This document shows positions 38,441-46,961 of a DNA stretch of 64,000 nucleotides, in pieces. The notes under the pieces are model-generated. The model ran no database searches. It saw nothing but the letters and a program-made list of their open reading frames with translations, and was not told where the DNA came from. How positions within the stretch are numbered: position 1 is the stretch's first letter; each line of letters opens with the position of its first letter. Made by a program: the position numbers and the translations under genes. Origin of the DNA: Maioricimonas rarisocia (GTDB lineage: Bacteria > Planctomycetota > Planctomycetia > Planctomycetales > Planctomycetaceae); contig NZ_CP036275.1 in NCBI RefSeq assembly GCF_007747795.1, positions 5,572,001 to 5,636,000 of the forward strand, written 5' to 3'.

Positions 38441-40105
38441 TCACCGCTCGTACTGAATGCGGGCCGCCATCGGCATTCGCCGACCGCTCCCGAACGCGCG
38501 CTGCGACAGCTTGATCCCCGGCGCCATCTGCCGACGCTTGAACTCGTTCCGATCCAGCGCCCGGGCCACCCACAGCACGACATCTTCCGGAAAACACTTC
38601 GAGAGCGTCGCCACCGACTCTTCCCGTTCGATCAGCCCCTCCAGAATCTCATCCAGAAGCGGATACGGCGGCAGCGAATCCTGATCGACCTGATTCGGAG
38701 CCAGCTCGGCACTCGGCGCCTTGTCGATGATCGACTGCGGAATCACCTCCCGGCCTTCGATCACTTCGTTGATATAGCGTGATACGGCATAGACGTCCCG
38801 CTTCAGGACATCGCTCAATACCGCGAAGCCGCCGCACATGTCGCCGTACAGCGTGCAGTACCCCACTGCCAGCTCGCTCTTGTTGCCGGTCGCCAGCGCC
38901 AGCCAGCCGTACCGGTTGCTCCGAGTCATCACCGTCGCGCCCCGAATCCGCGCCTGCAGATTCTGATCGGCCAGCCCCGCAGGCTGTCCGGAAAGATCGT
39001 CATTCAGCACGGGCAACTGTTCGTACGCCTGGTGCACGGCATTGATCGGGATCGTCTCGTAATCGATGCCAAGCGCTTCGGCGAGCTGCACGGCATCCGA
39101 AACACTGTGGTCACTGCTGTACCGGCTGGGCATCAGGACCGCATGCACTCGCGACGGCTCCGTCGCCCGTGCCGCGATGTAGCAGGCCAGCGCACTGTCG
39201 ATCCCGCCCGAGAGCCCCAGCACGCAGTCGGTGAATCCGCACTTCTGCATGTAGTCCCCCAGCCCCAGCACGAGCGCATCGAAGATCAACTGCTGGCGGA
39301 CGACGGGCGTGCGCTCGGCTGGCCCGGCAAGTGCATCCATGTCGACGATCGAAAAATCGGTCTCGAACCCGCGCAGTTGTGCCGCCAGCCGACCGTCGGC
39401 GGCGAACACCATACTGTGACCATCGAAGACGAGATCGTCGTTGCCCCCGACCTGGTTCACGAATACGAGCGGCAGACCGTGTCGATCCACGTGCGGCTTG
39501 AGAATCCCCAGTCGCCGTTCCGGCTTGCTCACCTCGAACGGGCTGGCCGACAGATTGATCAGCAGATCTGCCCCCGCCTCCGCCAGTGCCGCGACCGGAT
39601 CCGGCTGCGCGCAGGGGTCGCGGTGATAGAACGTATCCGGCTGGCCGTACCAGGCGTCCTCGCAGATGTGAATCCCCAGACGACGGCCACCGAACTCGAC
39701 CGTCTGCACCGTCGCCGACGGACAGAAGTACCGTCGCTCGTCGAAGACGTCGTAATTGGGCAGCAACGTCTTGTGAACCGTCTGCACGATTCTGCCGCCG
39801 TGCAGCAGACTCGCCGCGTTCGCTGCCAGCACTCCCTCTTCGCTGAGCGCCGTCGGGTGACCGACGATCAGTCCAATCTCGGGGCTGACATCCCCTGCCA
39901 GTTGCTGGACGGCCGCATCGCAGGCGGCGACGAACCCTCGTCGCAGCAGCAGGTCCTTGGGGGGATAGCCACTGACCGCCAGCTCGGGAGTGACAACCAG
40001 GTCGGCTCCTGCCGCCACGGCCTGAGAGACCGCCTCTCGAATCAGTTCGCAGTTCCCCGACAGATCGCCAACCGTCGGATTCAATTGCGCCAGGGCGATT
40101 CTCAT
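38441..40105 (-). CDS. nadE: Glutamine-dependent NAD+ synthase
   Basis: Amidates deamido-NAD+ to NAD+, using ammonia from its own glutaminase. The 554-residue protein has an N-terminal carbon-nitrogen hydrolase domain with the triad Glu in [13 protein letters not shown], Lys in [12 protein letters not shown] and Cys in [10 protein letters not shown], then the synthetase domain with P-loop [11 protein letters not shown] and the [13 protein letters not shown] segment. ATG 40105 starts the conserved [10 protein letters not shown]. It is a single gene, convergent with the tRNA. Confidence 0.96.
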   Translation of the reverse strand: MRIALAQLNPTVGDLSGNCELIREAVSQAVAAGADLVVTPELAVSGYPPKDLLLRRGFVAACDAAVQQLAGDVSPEIGLIVGHPTALSEEGVLAANAASLLHGGRIVQTVHKTLLPNYDVFDERRYFCPSATVQTVEFGGRRLGIHICEDAWYGQPDTFYHRDPCAQPDPVAALAEAGADLLINLSASPFEVSKPERRLGILKPHVDRHGLPLVFVNQVGGNDDLVFDGHSMVFAADGRLAAQLRGFETDFSIVDMDALAGPAERTPVVRQQLIFDALVLGLGDYMQKCGFTDCVLGLSGGIDSALACYIAARATEPSRVHAVLMPSRYSSDHSVSDAVQLAEALGIDYETIPINAVHQAYEQLPVLNDDLSGQPAGLADQNLQARIRGATVMTRSNRYGWLALATGNKSELAVGYCTLYGDMCGGFAVLSDVLKRDVYAVSRYINEVIEGREVIPQSIIDKAPSAELAPNQVDQDSLPPYPLLDEILEGLIEREESVATLSKCFPEDVVLWVARALDRNEFKRRQMAPGIKLSQRAFGSGRRMPMAARIQYER

Positions 40106-40407
40106 GATGGTCTCTTGCCGCACTCGAATGGGCCGCCGACGCGGCCGGAAAATTTCAGTTCAGCGGTTGGGGGCCGACACTGGTCGACGCCGCGGTGAAC
40201 GCCCTGCAGCGCCTGGCATCGGCACGACCGGAACAGTCACTACAACCGGCCAACACCTGCGTGTGGCGCGACTCTTCCGTCCCAGAAGTTCCGTCCCCTC
40301 CGCCTGCGTATCCTAGCCTAAAACAGCACCGCGTCGACATTGGACGGACCGCACGCCGCGAGCTGGCCCGTCAACGGATGAGCCATCGCAAGAGCCGGAT
40401 GGGCCGA
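40106..40407. other. Divergent intergenic region nadE / small membrane protein
   Basis: About 300 bp. I see no gene, repeat or hairpin. The plus-strand gene could start further upstream (ATG 40378 or 40399), which would shorten this gap a little. Confidence 0.5.
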
Positions 40408-40758
40408 ATGACCACTACTTCTTCCGGAACGGACGACCACGCCGTGATCAGTCGCACCACCATCCTTCTGCTCAGCGGCTTCCTCATCGGTGTCGTGGTC
40501 GGCGAAGAAGTGGATTCCGCGATGTCTCCGGTCGTGCTTGTGGCCGGCGCCGTCGGCGTCGCGGCCTTCATGGCGCTCGACCTCGTGTCGTACTACCATC
40601 GTCAGCAGTTTCTCGCCAAAGAGCGGCAGCAGACCGAGAACCGACTCGAACGCCACGTTCACTGCGACTGCTCCAGCCTCACCGACGACACCGTCCCGGA
40701 TCTCGAAGCCCTGCAGGAAGAACTCCTCCGCGAGCTGAATCAGACGGCGTCGGCCTGA
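40408..40758 (+). CDS. Small membrane protein of unknown function
   Basis: About 116 residues. Two adjacent hydrophobic segments (TILLLSGFLIGVVVG and MSPVVLVAGAVGVAAFMAL, about 17-55) form a likely hairpin, followed by a charged coiled-coil-like tail (FLAKERQQTENRLERH) with HVHCDC. I do not recognise a family. The start is uncertain among three in-frame ATG codons (40378, 40399, 40408). It lies 106 nt upstream of the PpiC gene. Confidence 0.6.
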   Translation: MTTTSSGTDDHAVISRTTILLLSGFLIGVVVGEEVDSAMSPVVLVAGAVGVAAFMALDLVSYYHRQQFLAKERQQTENRLERHVHCDCSSLTDDTVPDLEALQEELLRELNQTASA

Positions 40759-40864
40759 CACACCCGCTTCGCCGGGTCGATGACTCCCTCCACGCGGCAA
40801 ATCCGCTAAGCTGATGCGCAAACGCACCAGCTTCTCATGTCCGCATTCCCGGAAGGAGTCCCTC

Positions 40865-41779
40865 ATGCGGATCTGCCCGCGATTCGGCTGTTCGATCCTT
40901 GCCGCTTCTCTGGCACTCGCCATCCTGCCGGCACCCGCTGCCGCTGACGACGAGCCTCAGGTTCTCGCCACCATCGATGGCGAGGCAATCACGTCGGCCG
41001 ACCTCGAACTTCTCTGCACCTCCCGGGGACTGGCGTATCCCGTTGAGCAACCGCTTCGCGCGCAGCTCCTCAATCAGCTGATCGACCGTCGGCTGATCCG
41101 TGCGTTTCTAGACAGACGCAAGGTCGTCGCCGATCCGGATCAGGTTACTGCCCGACTCGACCTGATCCGCAAAGTCATCTCCGCTTCAGGAGAGGACTTC
41201 GCCAAGGTCCTCGAGCGCCTCGGATACACCGAAGATTCGTTCCGTCGCGAAATCGCCCTTCCCCTCGCCTGGCAGGCACACATCAACGCCACGGTGACCG
41301 ATTCGCAGATCCGGGAGTACTTCAGCGCACACCGGGCCGAACTGGATGGCACCCGTGTCTCGGCCCGGCAGATCGTCCTGCTCGTCAAGGACGACGCTCC
41401 CTCCAGAGAAGAGGCCGAGACGAGACTGCAGCAGATTCGCGCAGACCTTCTCGCCGGCAACGTCAGTTTCGCCGACGCAGCACGTGAGCACTCCGACAGT
41501 CCGAGCGGACGCGACGGAGGTGAACTCGGCACGTTTCCACGGCACGGTGCGGTTGCCGAACCGATCGCCCGGATTGCCTTCTCCCTCAAACCGGGAGAGA
41601 TCAGCGAGCCGTTCCAGTCATCCCGAGGCGTTCACCTGCTGGAAGTGACCGACCGCACCGCGGGAAATCTCAGCCTGGAAGACGTCCGCCCGCAGGTCCT
41701 GCGCCGTCTTTCGCAGCAGACCTGGCAGCAGCAGGTCGCCGCCGAGCGCGAACGGACCGACATCCGGATCCTCGACTGA
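40865..41779 (+). CDS. Periplasmic PpiC-type peptidyl-prolyl isomerase (SurA-like)
   Basis: A 304-residue exported foldase. Signal peptide ends near PAAAADD. An N-terminal helical SurA-like chaperone region (about 30-150) is followed by a parvulin domain (about 165-265) with VSARQIVLLV, GGELGTFPRHG and FSLKPGEISEPF, and a helical tail. ATG 40865 follows GGAAGGAG. Such proteins assist outer-membrane protein folding, in line with the lipid A genes in this window. Confidence 0.88.
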   Translation: MRICPRFGCSILAASLALAILPAPAAADDEPQVLATIDGEAITSADLELLCTSRGLAYPVEQPLRAQLLNQLIDRRLIRAFLDRRKVVADPDQVTARLDLIRKVISASGEDFAKVLERLGYTEDSFRREIALPLAWQAHINATVTDSQIREYFSAHRAELDGTRVSARQIVLLVKDDAPSREEAETRLQQIRADLLAGNVSFADAAREHSDSPSGRDGGELGTFPRHGAVAEPIARIAFSLKPGEISEPFQSSRGVHLLEVTDRTAGNLSLEDVRPQVLRRLSQQTWQQQVAAERERTDIRILD

Positions 41780-41801
41780 CCGCGCATTTGCGAGAACCGT
41801 A

Positions 41802-42710
41802 TCAGTCGTCCAGGTGACCCGGATCGGTCGGTGCACTGGTTCCGAGCCGTTCATTCAGCCAGGGCTCGTCGACGAACCGCCGCAGCAGCCATCGAAGCGT
41901 ATGGTCGATGCGGGCACCGGTCTCGCGCCGCGTCTGTTCGTCGAGCGCCGCCTCCCAGACGAACCCCTGCGGCTCCAGCCGGGCCCGCCACTTCTCCTGC
42001 CGGGCCCGATCGTTGATGCGCTCTCGAATCCGCAGCGCCCACACGATGCCGAAGCGATCGGCGAAGTCGAACCAGACGGCATCGTAAGTGGAACCGGCCG
42101 GCGCGCGTCTTCGCCCAATCCACCAGGCCAGCACAGCACCCGCCATAAGTAGCAGGGAGGCGACCCGGCGCGCCGTCTCCGTCGGCAAGAGCGCTTCGGA
42201 AATGAAAGGGACGGCCGGCGCGAGCAAAGCGACCTGAGCCAGCATCAGCAGGATCGCAGCCGGAGCGAACGCCGTCCCGACGTAGTTGCCCCCTCCCATC
42301 ACGAGCACCAGGCCGTAGCCGATCACCATCGGCAGTTCGAGACCGAACTGCGCCGGCACATGTCCTCGAATCCACAAGGTTGCCGCAGGCCATATCAGGA
42401 CCGCGATCAGCGGGAGCAGGACAAACGCATTCCACACCCGGACGCCCGGTCGCTGCGCCCCCAGCACGGCGATCCACGGACAGAGTGACACCACGCTCAC
42501 CAGGTACCAGAGCTGGTCGGCGACGCCGGCCGACACCGCGGGAACGAGGTGCGTCAGCCACCATGCTGCATTCCACATCAACAGTGTTGCAGCGCACCAG
42601 ATCCATGCGGTTCCGAGCGTGGTGTGCGTCAATTCGCGTCGCGCATGCCACGCGATTGGAATGGCAGCCAGCAATCCGACGGCCACCATGTCGTCCAGCC
42701 AGCCTCCCAC
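41802..42710 (-). CDS. Polytopic membrane protein of unknown function
   Basis: About 302 residues with seven or eight membrane helices in the first 210, then a cytosolic-looking tail rich in Trp and Arg (WFDFADRFGIVWALRIRER, and later WLLRRFVDEPWLNERLG). I recognise no named family. The start is set at GTG 42710 with GGGGAG just upstream; ATG 42689 is a close alternative. It is convergent with the PpiC gene with 22 nt between stops. Confidence 0.65.
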   Translation of the reverse strand: MGGWLDDMVAVGLLAAIPIAWHARRELTHTTLGTAWIWCAATLLMWNAAWWLTHLVPAVSAGVADQLWYLVSVVSLCPWIAVLGAQRPGVRVWNAFVLLPLIAVLIWPAATLWIRGHVPAQFGLELPMVIGYGLVLVMGGGNYVGTAFAPAAILLMLAQVALLAPAVPFISEALLPTETARRVASLLLMAGAVLAWWIGRRRAPAGSTYDAVWFDFADRFGIVWALRIRERINDRARQEKWRARLEPQGFVWEAALDEQTRRETGARIDHTLRWLLRRFVDEPWLNERLGTSAPTDPGHLDD

Positions 42711-43097
42711 GCGTCTCCCCTGCCGGAAATCGTTGCCACAGTCGCGGTGTTCGTGATCGCCCCGACGGGTGCAGTCGTCGAGCCAGACACAACTACCAGA
42801 ACCGCCCCAGAGGGTGAAGCACGCACGGGGGGAATGGACGGCACTTGAGCGCAATGCGCGGCAATCTGCACAACCGCGCTATCCGCCGGCTCGAAGCCGT
42901 TCGAAGCTGAATTTGCATCCAACGGCCGAATGGAGCGTCGGCGAACTGCCGAAACATCAGGGCAGGTGGACCCACACTGTCGTTGTGAGTGGTGGACTTC
43001 CGAGCGTTCCGATCAAGACCGAATGACGAGCGGTACGAGCGCGAAGTTCCCCGTGTACTCAAGGCCTCACTTAAGTAACGTCTAGGAGACCCTCAAG
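42711..43097. other. Divergent region upstream of the Cys-rich gene
   Basis: 387 bp with no gene that I can support. It should contain the promoter of the small Cys-rich protein gene, whose AGGAG ribosome site is at 43083-43087, but no -35/-10 pair stands out. Confidence 0.5.
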
Positions 43098-43541
43098 ATG
43101 AAGTGGACGACTCTGACCGCCGCTCTGGTGATCGCAACCTGTTCCAGCGTTGCCAACGCTGGCCTGTTCGGTAACCACGGCCACTCCGACTGCTGCGCTC
43201 CGGCGCCGAGCTGTGCGGCTCCCTGCGAGCCGACCTGTGCCGCTCCGTGCGACCCGACCTGCGCCGCTCCCTGCGACCCGGTTTGTGCTGCTCCCTGTGA
43301 GCCGACCTGCTGTGCTCCCGCTGCCCCGGCCTGCTGTGCCCCGGCTCCGGCTGCCTGCTGTGCTCCCGTGACCTGCTGCAAGCCGAAGAAGAAGCACTCG
43401 ATGTTCAGCTGGTTCAAGAAGGCTCGCCGTCACCGCAAGGTTTCGTGCTGTGCTCCCGCTCCCAGCTGCTGTGCTCCGGCCGCGCCGACCTGTGCTGCTC
43501 CTTGTGAGCCGACCTGTGCCGCTCCGGGCTACTGCCACTGA
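43098..43541 (+). CDS. Exported Cys/Ala/Pro-rich repeat protein
   Basis: A 147-residue protein with a signal peptide ending SSVANA, so mature protein starts [10 protein letters not shown]. Two Cys-rich blocks (about 32-94 and 115-147) are built of 8-residue units such as CAAPCEPT and CAAPCDPT and of CCAPAPA variants; Ala, Pro and Cys make up most of it. A basic linker ([20 protein letters not shown]) separates the blocks. This looks like a structural, disulfide-linked surface protein. Similar compositions are seen in planctomycete cell-wall proteins, but I know no function. A strong AGGAG and three downstream hairpins suggest high expression. Confidence 0.85.
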   Translation: MKWTTLTAALVIATCSSVANAGLFGNHGHSDCCAPAPSCAAPCEPTCAAPCDPTCAAPCDPVCAAPCEPTCCAPAAPACCAPAPAACCAPVTCCKPKKKHSMFSWFKKARRHRKVSCCAPAPSCCAPAAPTCAAPCEPTCAAPGYCH

Positions 43542-43623
43542 GCAGTCTCCCGATAAGCGACTGTTCTGAAAGTCTGCAACTGATCGAAACCGTCCCCCTC
43601 CCAGCGATGCGGTTTCGGACGAT

Positions 43624-43668
43624 GTGAGGTCTCCCCGGGGGGTCGCAAGATTCCCCCGGGCATCTCAC
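43624..43668 (+). other. Strong GC hairpin 3' of the Cys-rich gene
   Basis: GTGAG / CTCAC outer stem and CCCGGGGG / CCCCCGGG inner stem around a 10-nt loop. No T run follows, so it is more likely an mRNA 3' stability element or pause site than a terminator. Confidence 0.7.
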
Positions 43669-43695
43669 ACCGGATAGAAGCAGACCGACGAACAC

Positions 43696-43714
43696 GCCGG
43701 AACGCTGTTCCGGC
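43696..43714 (+). other. Second hairpin 3' of the Cys-rich gene
   Basis: Perfect 8-bp stem GCCGGAAC / GTTCCGGC with a 3-nt loop GCT, between the GC hairpin and the intrinsic terminator. Confidence 0.7.
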
Positions 43715-43732
43715 AAGATGCAGCGAAGTTTT

Positions 43733-43772
43733 CGGAACCCTGTGCCTCACCGCCAGGGTTCCGATTTTTTTT
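43733..43772 (+). terminator. Intrinsic terminator of the Cys-rich gene
   Basis: Nine-bp stem CGGAACCCT / AGGGTTCCG followed by A and eight T residues, the best rho-independent terminator in the window. About 190 nt after the stop codon at 43541. Confidence 0.93.
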
Positions 43773-43893
43773 GCGCGCTACGAATCCGGCAGCAGGGCGA
43801 TGCTCAACAGCCGAACCCGCGCACCGCACCGGTCAGGCCGGCAACGCTCAGTCCGCTATCCCCGAGCCTCGCCTCGCGCGTCTTGAGCCTGGC

Positions 43894-44586
43894 TCACGAC
43901 GCCCACGGCATCATGTCGCCGCTGAACCGCTCGTAGAACAGGAAGCCGATCTTCTCGCTCAGACGCGAGAGGTATTCCCGCTTGAACGAGATCGGTGTCT
44001 GGTCGTAGGTCGAACGGGGAACCCGCGTCGGAAAGGCAAAGTCGATCTCCTTGGTGAAGATCCGCTCCCCCTCTCCCACCTCGTCCATTTCGAACACGTT
44101 CACGTACGCTTCGGTCCGCCCACGGAACAACGTGGTGCTGTTTTCTTCGTAGAGGCCGAACGACGCCAGCTCGAGTTCGATCACATAGTCCGCCTCGAAC
44201 GCCCGGCCGATTTCGTCCGCACGTTCCCAGTCGGAATTCTCATCGACCCAGGCCCGGATGTAGTCCGGATGGATCACGTTGATGCCGTGCTCGGCCAGGC
44301 GATACGCCACTGCCGACGACACCTCCGCGTCGATCTTCGGGAAGTTCCATTTCAGCTCGGTCGGGGCATAACAGACCACCGCGACGGTGATGTCCTTCCC
44401 CTTCAGCGACAGGCCCGTCTCGGCGTCGAAGTCCGGTTCGACCGTCGGCGGCCCGCCGAGCAGCAGGCCGAGCAGTACGAACTGCGAGCAGCCCGGCAGC
44501 AGGGCCATCATTCCCGCCAGCAGGAGCATCCCGGCCACGAGACGCCGGCTCCGCGACAACATCCGTGTCATCGTATTCCTGTCCAT
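43894..44586 (-). CDS. Lipoprotein, paralogue of the upstream gene
   Basis: A 230-residue lipoprotein (lipobox LLPGC) of unknown function. It aligns along its length with the product of 44706-45431: both have a hydrophobic run after the Cys, AETGLSL vs QRTGVSL, ITVAVVCYAP vs IIVVCSAP, HGINVIHPD vs RGIDVVKPD, ENSTTLFRGRTEAYVNVFE vs SGSPNLYRGRAAGNIYGYE, and FPTRVPRST vs YPRSHPVTA. Identity is low, so duplication is old. ATG 44586 is chosen to place the lipobox near residue 33. It is the last gene of a four-gene minus-strand unit. Confidence 0.78.
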   Translation of the reverse strand: MDRNTMTRMLSRSRRLVAGMLLLAGMMALLPGCSQFVLLGLLLGGPPTVEPDFDAETGLSLKGKDITVAVVCYAPTELKWNFPKIDAEVSSAVAYRLAEHGINVIHPDYIRAWVDENSDWERADEIGRAFEADYVIELELASFGLYEENSTTLFRGRTEAYVNVFEMDEVGEGERIFTKEIDFAFPTRVPRSTYDQTPISFKREYLSRLSEKIGFLFYERFSGDMMPWAS

Positions 44587-44705
44587 TGAATCAAGCTTCC
44601 TCGGAGGAACAGATCGCTCCCCACGGTCGTGTTCTTGCCGACCCGCTGGCACTCTGGCTGTCGGCCGGTTCGCGCAAATCCGGTTCGCGACCGGCTGATG
44701 CACCT

Positions 44706-45431
44706 TCAGAACGCCTCGGTCGTCCGAACGTCGTAGAAACTGCGACCTGCAATGCCGCTGAGGTGATCGATAAACCGCCGCTGAAACACACGCACGGGCG
44801 TCGAATCGGCCGTGACCGGATGGGATCGCGGATATTCGGCTCCGAACTCCTGCTCGAAGACCTTCACGACGTGACGCCGCTCGCTGTCCGAATGGGGATT
44901 GTCGGAACGGGCTTCGTATCCGTAGATGTTGCCGGCTGCCCGGCCGCGGTACAGGTTCGGGCTACCCGACTCGAGCAGTGAGAACTGTTCGACATCAACG
45001 TGAAAGATGTAGGTCACGTCCTCGAACTCACGCGCCAGCCGCAACGGATCGATCCGTCCTCCGGTTTCGTCCAGCACACTGGCAACCTCGTCCGGCTTCA
45101 CGACGTCGATGCCGCGGCGGCTCATCTCGCGGTACAGCCGCTCCTGCAGATCGAGCGGCAGTGCGTCGAATTCGTCGGTCACGCCATGCGGTGCCGAACA
45201 GACGACGATGATCTGGTCCAGACCCTCTTCGAGGCTGACTCCGGTCCGCTGCTCGAATGTCGAGATCACCATCGGATCCCCCAGCAGCATCTTGCCCGCG
45301 ATCGCGAAGATGTTGATGCAGCCGGAGTGAAACAGCAGCAGCCCCGCAGCAATGCACAGAAATGGCAGTCCGCGACGGGTCGACCGGCAGATCCTGCCGG
45401 CACTCAGCCCGCGACCGGGACGATCAGCCAT
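44706..45431 (-). CDS. Lipoprotein, paralogue of the downstream gene
   Basis: A 241-residue lipoprotein (lipobox FHSGC, about residue 38). See the neighbouring paralogue at 43894-44586 for shared segments. Its start ATG lies 28 nt inside the 3' end of the DUF2752 gene in another frame, so its translation is probably coupled to that gene. Function unknown; a DUF-type periplasmic domain with alternating beta strands is likely (YIFHVDVEQFSLL). Confidence 0.75.
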   Translation of the reverse strand: MADRPGRGLSAGRICRSTRRGLPFLCIAAGLLLFHSGCINIFAIAGKMLLGDPMVISTFEQRTGVSLEEGLDQIIVVCSAPHGVTDEFDALPLDLQERLYREMSRRGIDVVKPDEVASVLDETGGRIDPLRLAREFEDVTYIFHVDVEQFSLLESGSPNLYRGRAAGNIYGYEARSDNPHSDSERRHVVKVFEQEFGAEYPRSHPVTADSTPVRVFQRRFIDHLSGIAGRSFYDVRTTEAF

Positions 45432-45934
45432 ACCAGCCACTGCACCGCCGACACACCGGCCAGCACGAGCAGCAGCGACAGCAACGCCATCGAGGGGTCC
45501 GTGACCTTCCATAGTCTTCCTCGCCAGGCGCTGTACCAGCACCAGGGAATCATTGTCGCGCAGGTCACCGCAAGCACGAACGCGGCCACGTTGGCTTCCA
45601 CAGCAGCGATCCACTGGCCGCGAACAAAGTGTGCGAAGGCTGTTGTGCCACCACAACTTGGACACGGTATGCCGAACAGGATCCGGAGACTGCAGGGAGG
45701 AAGCCCCAGCCGCGTGTGAGTCCCGTAACCGCGCGGATCGGGGTCCAGCCAGAAGGCCAGTCCGAACCCGGCAATCAGAAACAGGCTCCAGGCCAGCAGC
45801 AATACGCGGCTGGCCCGTACGAGCGGGTAACCTTCGACGAATTGGGAGTTCTTGGATTTGAGAGAGGGGGCCGGAGTCATACCGGGATCACTTTGCGGAC
45901 GCAAGAGCGGTTTATCGCGTTCAGTAGACTGCAT
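45404..45934 (-). CDS. DUF2752 membrane protein
   Basis: A 176-residue protein with three or four membrane helices and the DUF2752 signature: LPPCSLRILFGIPCPSCGGTTAF, shown here in two halves (PPCSLRILFG, then PCPSCGGTTAF). The clustered cysteines may bind metal or be redox active. Function is unknown; in other bacteria these sit near envelope genes. It begins 19 nt after the rhomboid gene and overlaps the next lipoprotein gene by 28 nt. Confidence 0.85.
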   Translation of the reverse strand: MQSTERDKPLLRPQSDPGMTPAPSLKSKNSQFVEGYPLVRASRVLLLAWSLFLIAGFGLAFWLDPDPRGYGTHTRLGLPPCSLRILFGIPCPSCGGTTAFAHFVRGQWIAAVEANVAAFVLAVTCATMIPWCWYSAWRGRLWKVTDPSMALLSLLLVLAGVSAVQWLVWLIVPVAG

Positions 45935-45953
45935 GCCTGCTCGTCAAACTCCC

Positions 45954-46778
45954 TCACCACTGGTTCCCGTGGCGGCGGACACGGTACATCTGCGTCCGCT
46001 CCGTATGCGGCCGGACCGAGGCGTTCCGCGGTCGCAACACGCCCGTCGTCCCCAGCAGCCACGCCACCAGCGCTCCGATCGCGAACCCCCCAATGTGCGC
46101 CCACCAGGCAACCCCCGTCGCCGCCGTCGAAACGGTCGAAAGGGTCCCCTGGAAGAACTGCAGCAGGAACCAGAACCCCAGGAAAATGTGCGCGGGCAGT
46201 ACGGCGATCTGCAGGATAAAGAAGATCGGGATCAGCGCCTGCACCCGGGCATGCGGGTACCACACCAGGTACGCCCCCATCACGCCGGCGATCGCTCCAC
46301 TGGCACCGATGGTCGGTATCGTCGACGACGGGTCCGACGCCAGATGCGAAAGACTCGCCGCCACTCCCATCGCCAGGTAGAAAATCAGATACCCCACGTG
46401 CCCGAACCGGTCTTCCACATTGTCACCGAAGATGAACAGGAACCACATGTTCCCCAGAAAGTGCATCCAGCCGCCATGCAGAAAGACGCAGGTCAGCAGA
46501 GTCAGCACTGCCGGTACCGCGGGCGGGGCGGCCGGCCGCATCTCCTTGACGATCTGAACGCCCTGGGGCGTCATCTCTCGCCGGATATCCGTGACGATCT
46601 CGACCGGTTCGCCGGGATGCGTCAAACGGGCCGGAATCATCCCCAGACGCTCGACCAGCGACACCTCCCCCGGCTGTTCCTGCAGCTGCACAAAGAAGCA
46701 CAGCGCGCAGACCGCAATGATCGCGTAGTTGACCACCGGTGTGGTGCGGGAAGGGATGTTGTCACGCAGAGGAATCAT
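45954..46778 (-). CDS. Rhomboid-family intramembrane serine protease
   Basis: A 274-residue protein with six to seven membrane helices. The catalytic dyad is intact: Ser in TIGASGAIAGVMG and His in WWAHIGGFAIG. The L1 loop has the usual HGGWMHFLGNMWFLFIFGDN. A long loop between the first helix and the rhomboid core carries REMTPQG. Substrates are single-pass membrane proteins; the downstream lipoproteins or DUF2752 protein are candidates by operon position only. First gene of the four-gene minus unit. Confidence 0.92.
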   Translation of the reverse strand: MIPLRDNIPSRTTPVVNYAIIAVCALCFFVQLQEQPGEVSLVERLGMIPARLTHPGEPVEIVTDIRREMTPQGVQIVKEMRPAAPPAVPAVLTLLTCVFLHGGWMHFLGNMWFLFIFGDNVEDRFGHVGYLIFYLAMGVAASLSHLASDPSSTIPTIGASGAIAGVMGAYLVWYPHARVQALIPIFFILQIAVLPAHIFLGFWFLLQFFQGTLSTVSTAATGVAWWAHIGGFAIGALVAWLLGTTGVLRPRNASVRPHTERTQMYRVRRHGNQW

Positions 46779-46961
46779 GGAACGTTTGCTCGCAGTTGGC
46801 AGACGGCCCTGCCACGGAAGACCACTCCGTCCCCGTGCTGGCGGCTGTCTGCGTCACCGGTATCATAAGTGCACGTCCGTATTCCGGTAGCCCCCGGTTT
46901 CGCCGTTTCCGGGGACTGCCTGCCGCACCCCTCCCGTCGATTCCCTTCGGAGAACCACCTC

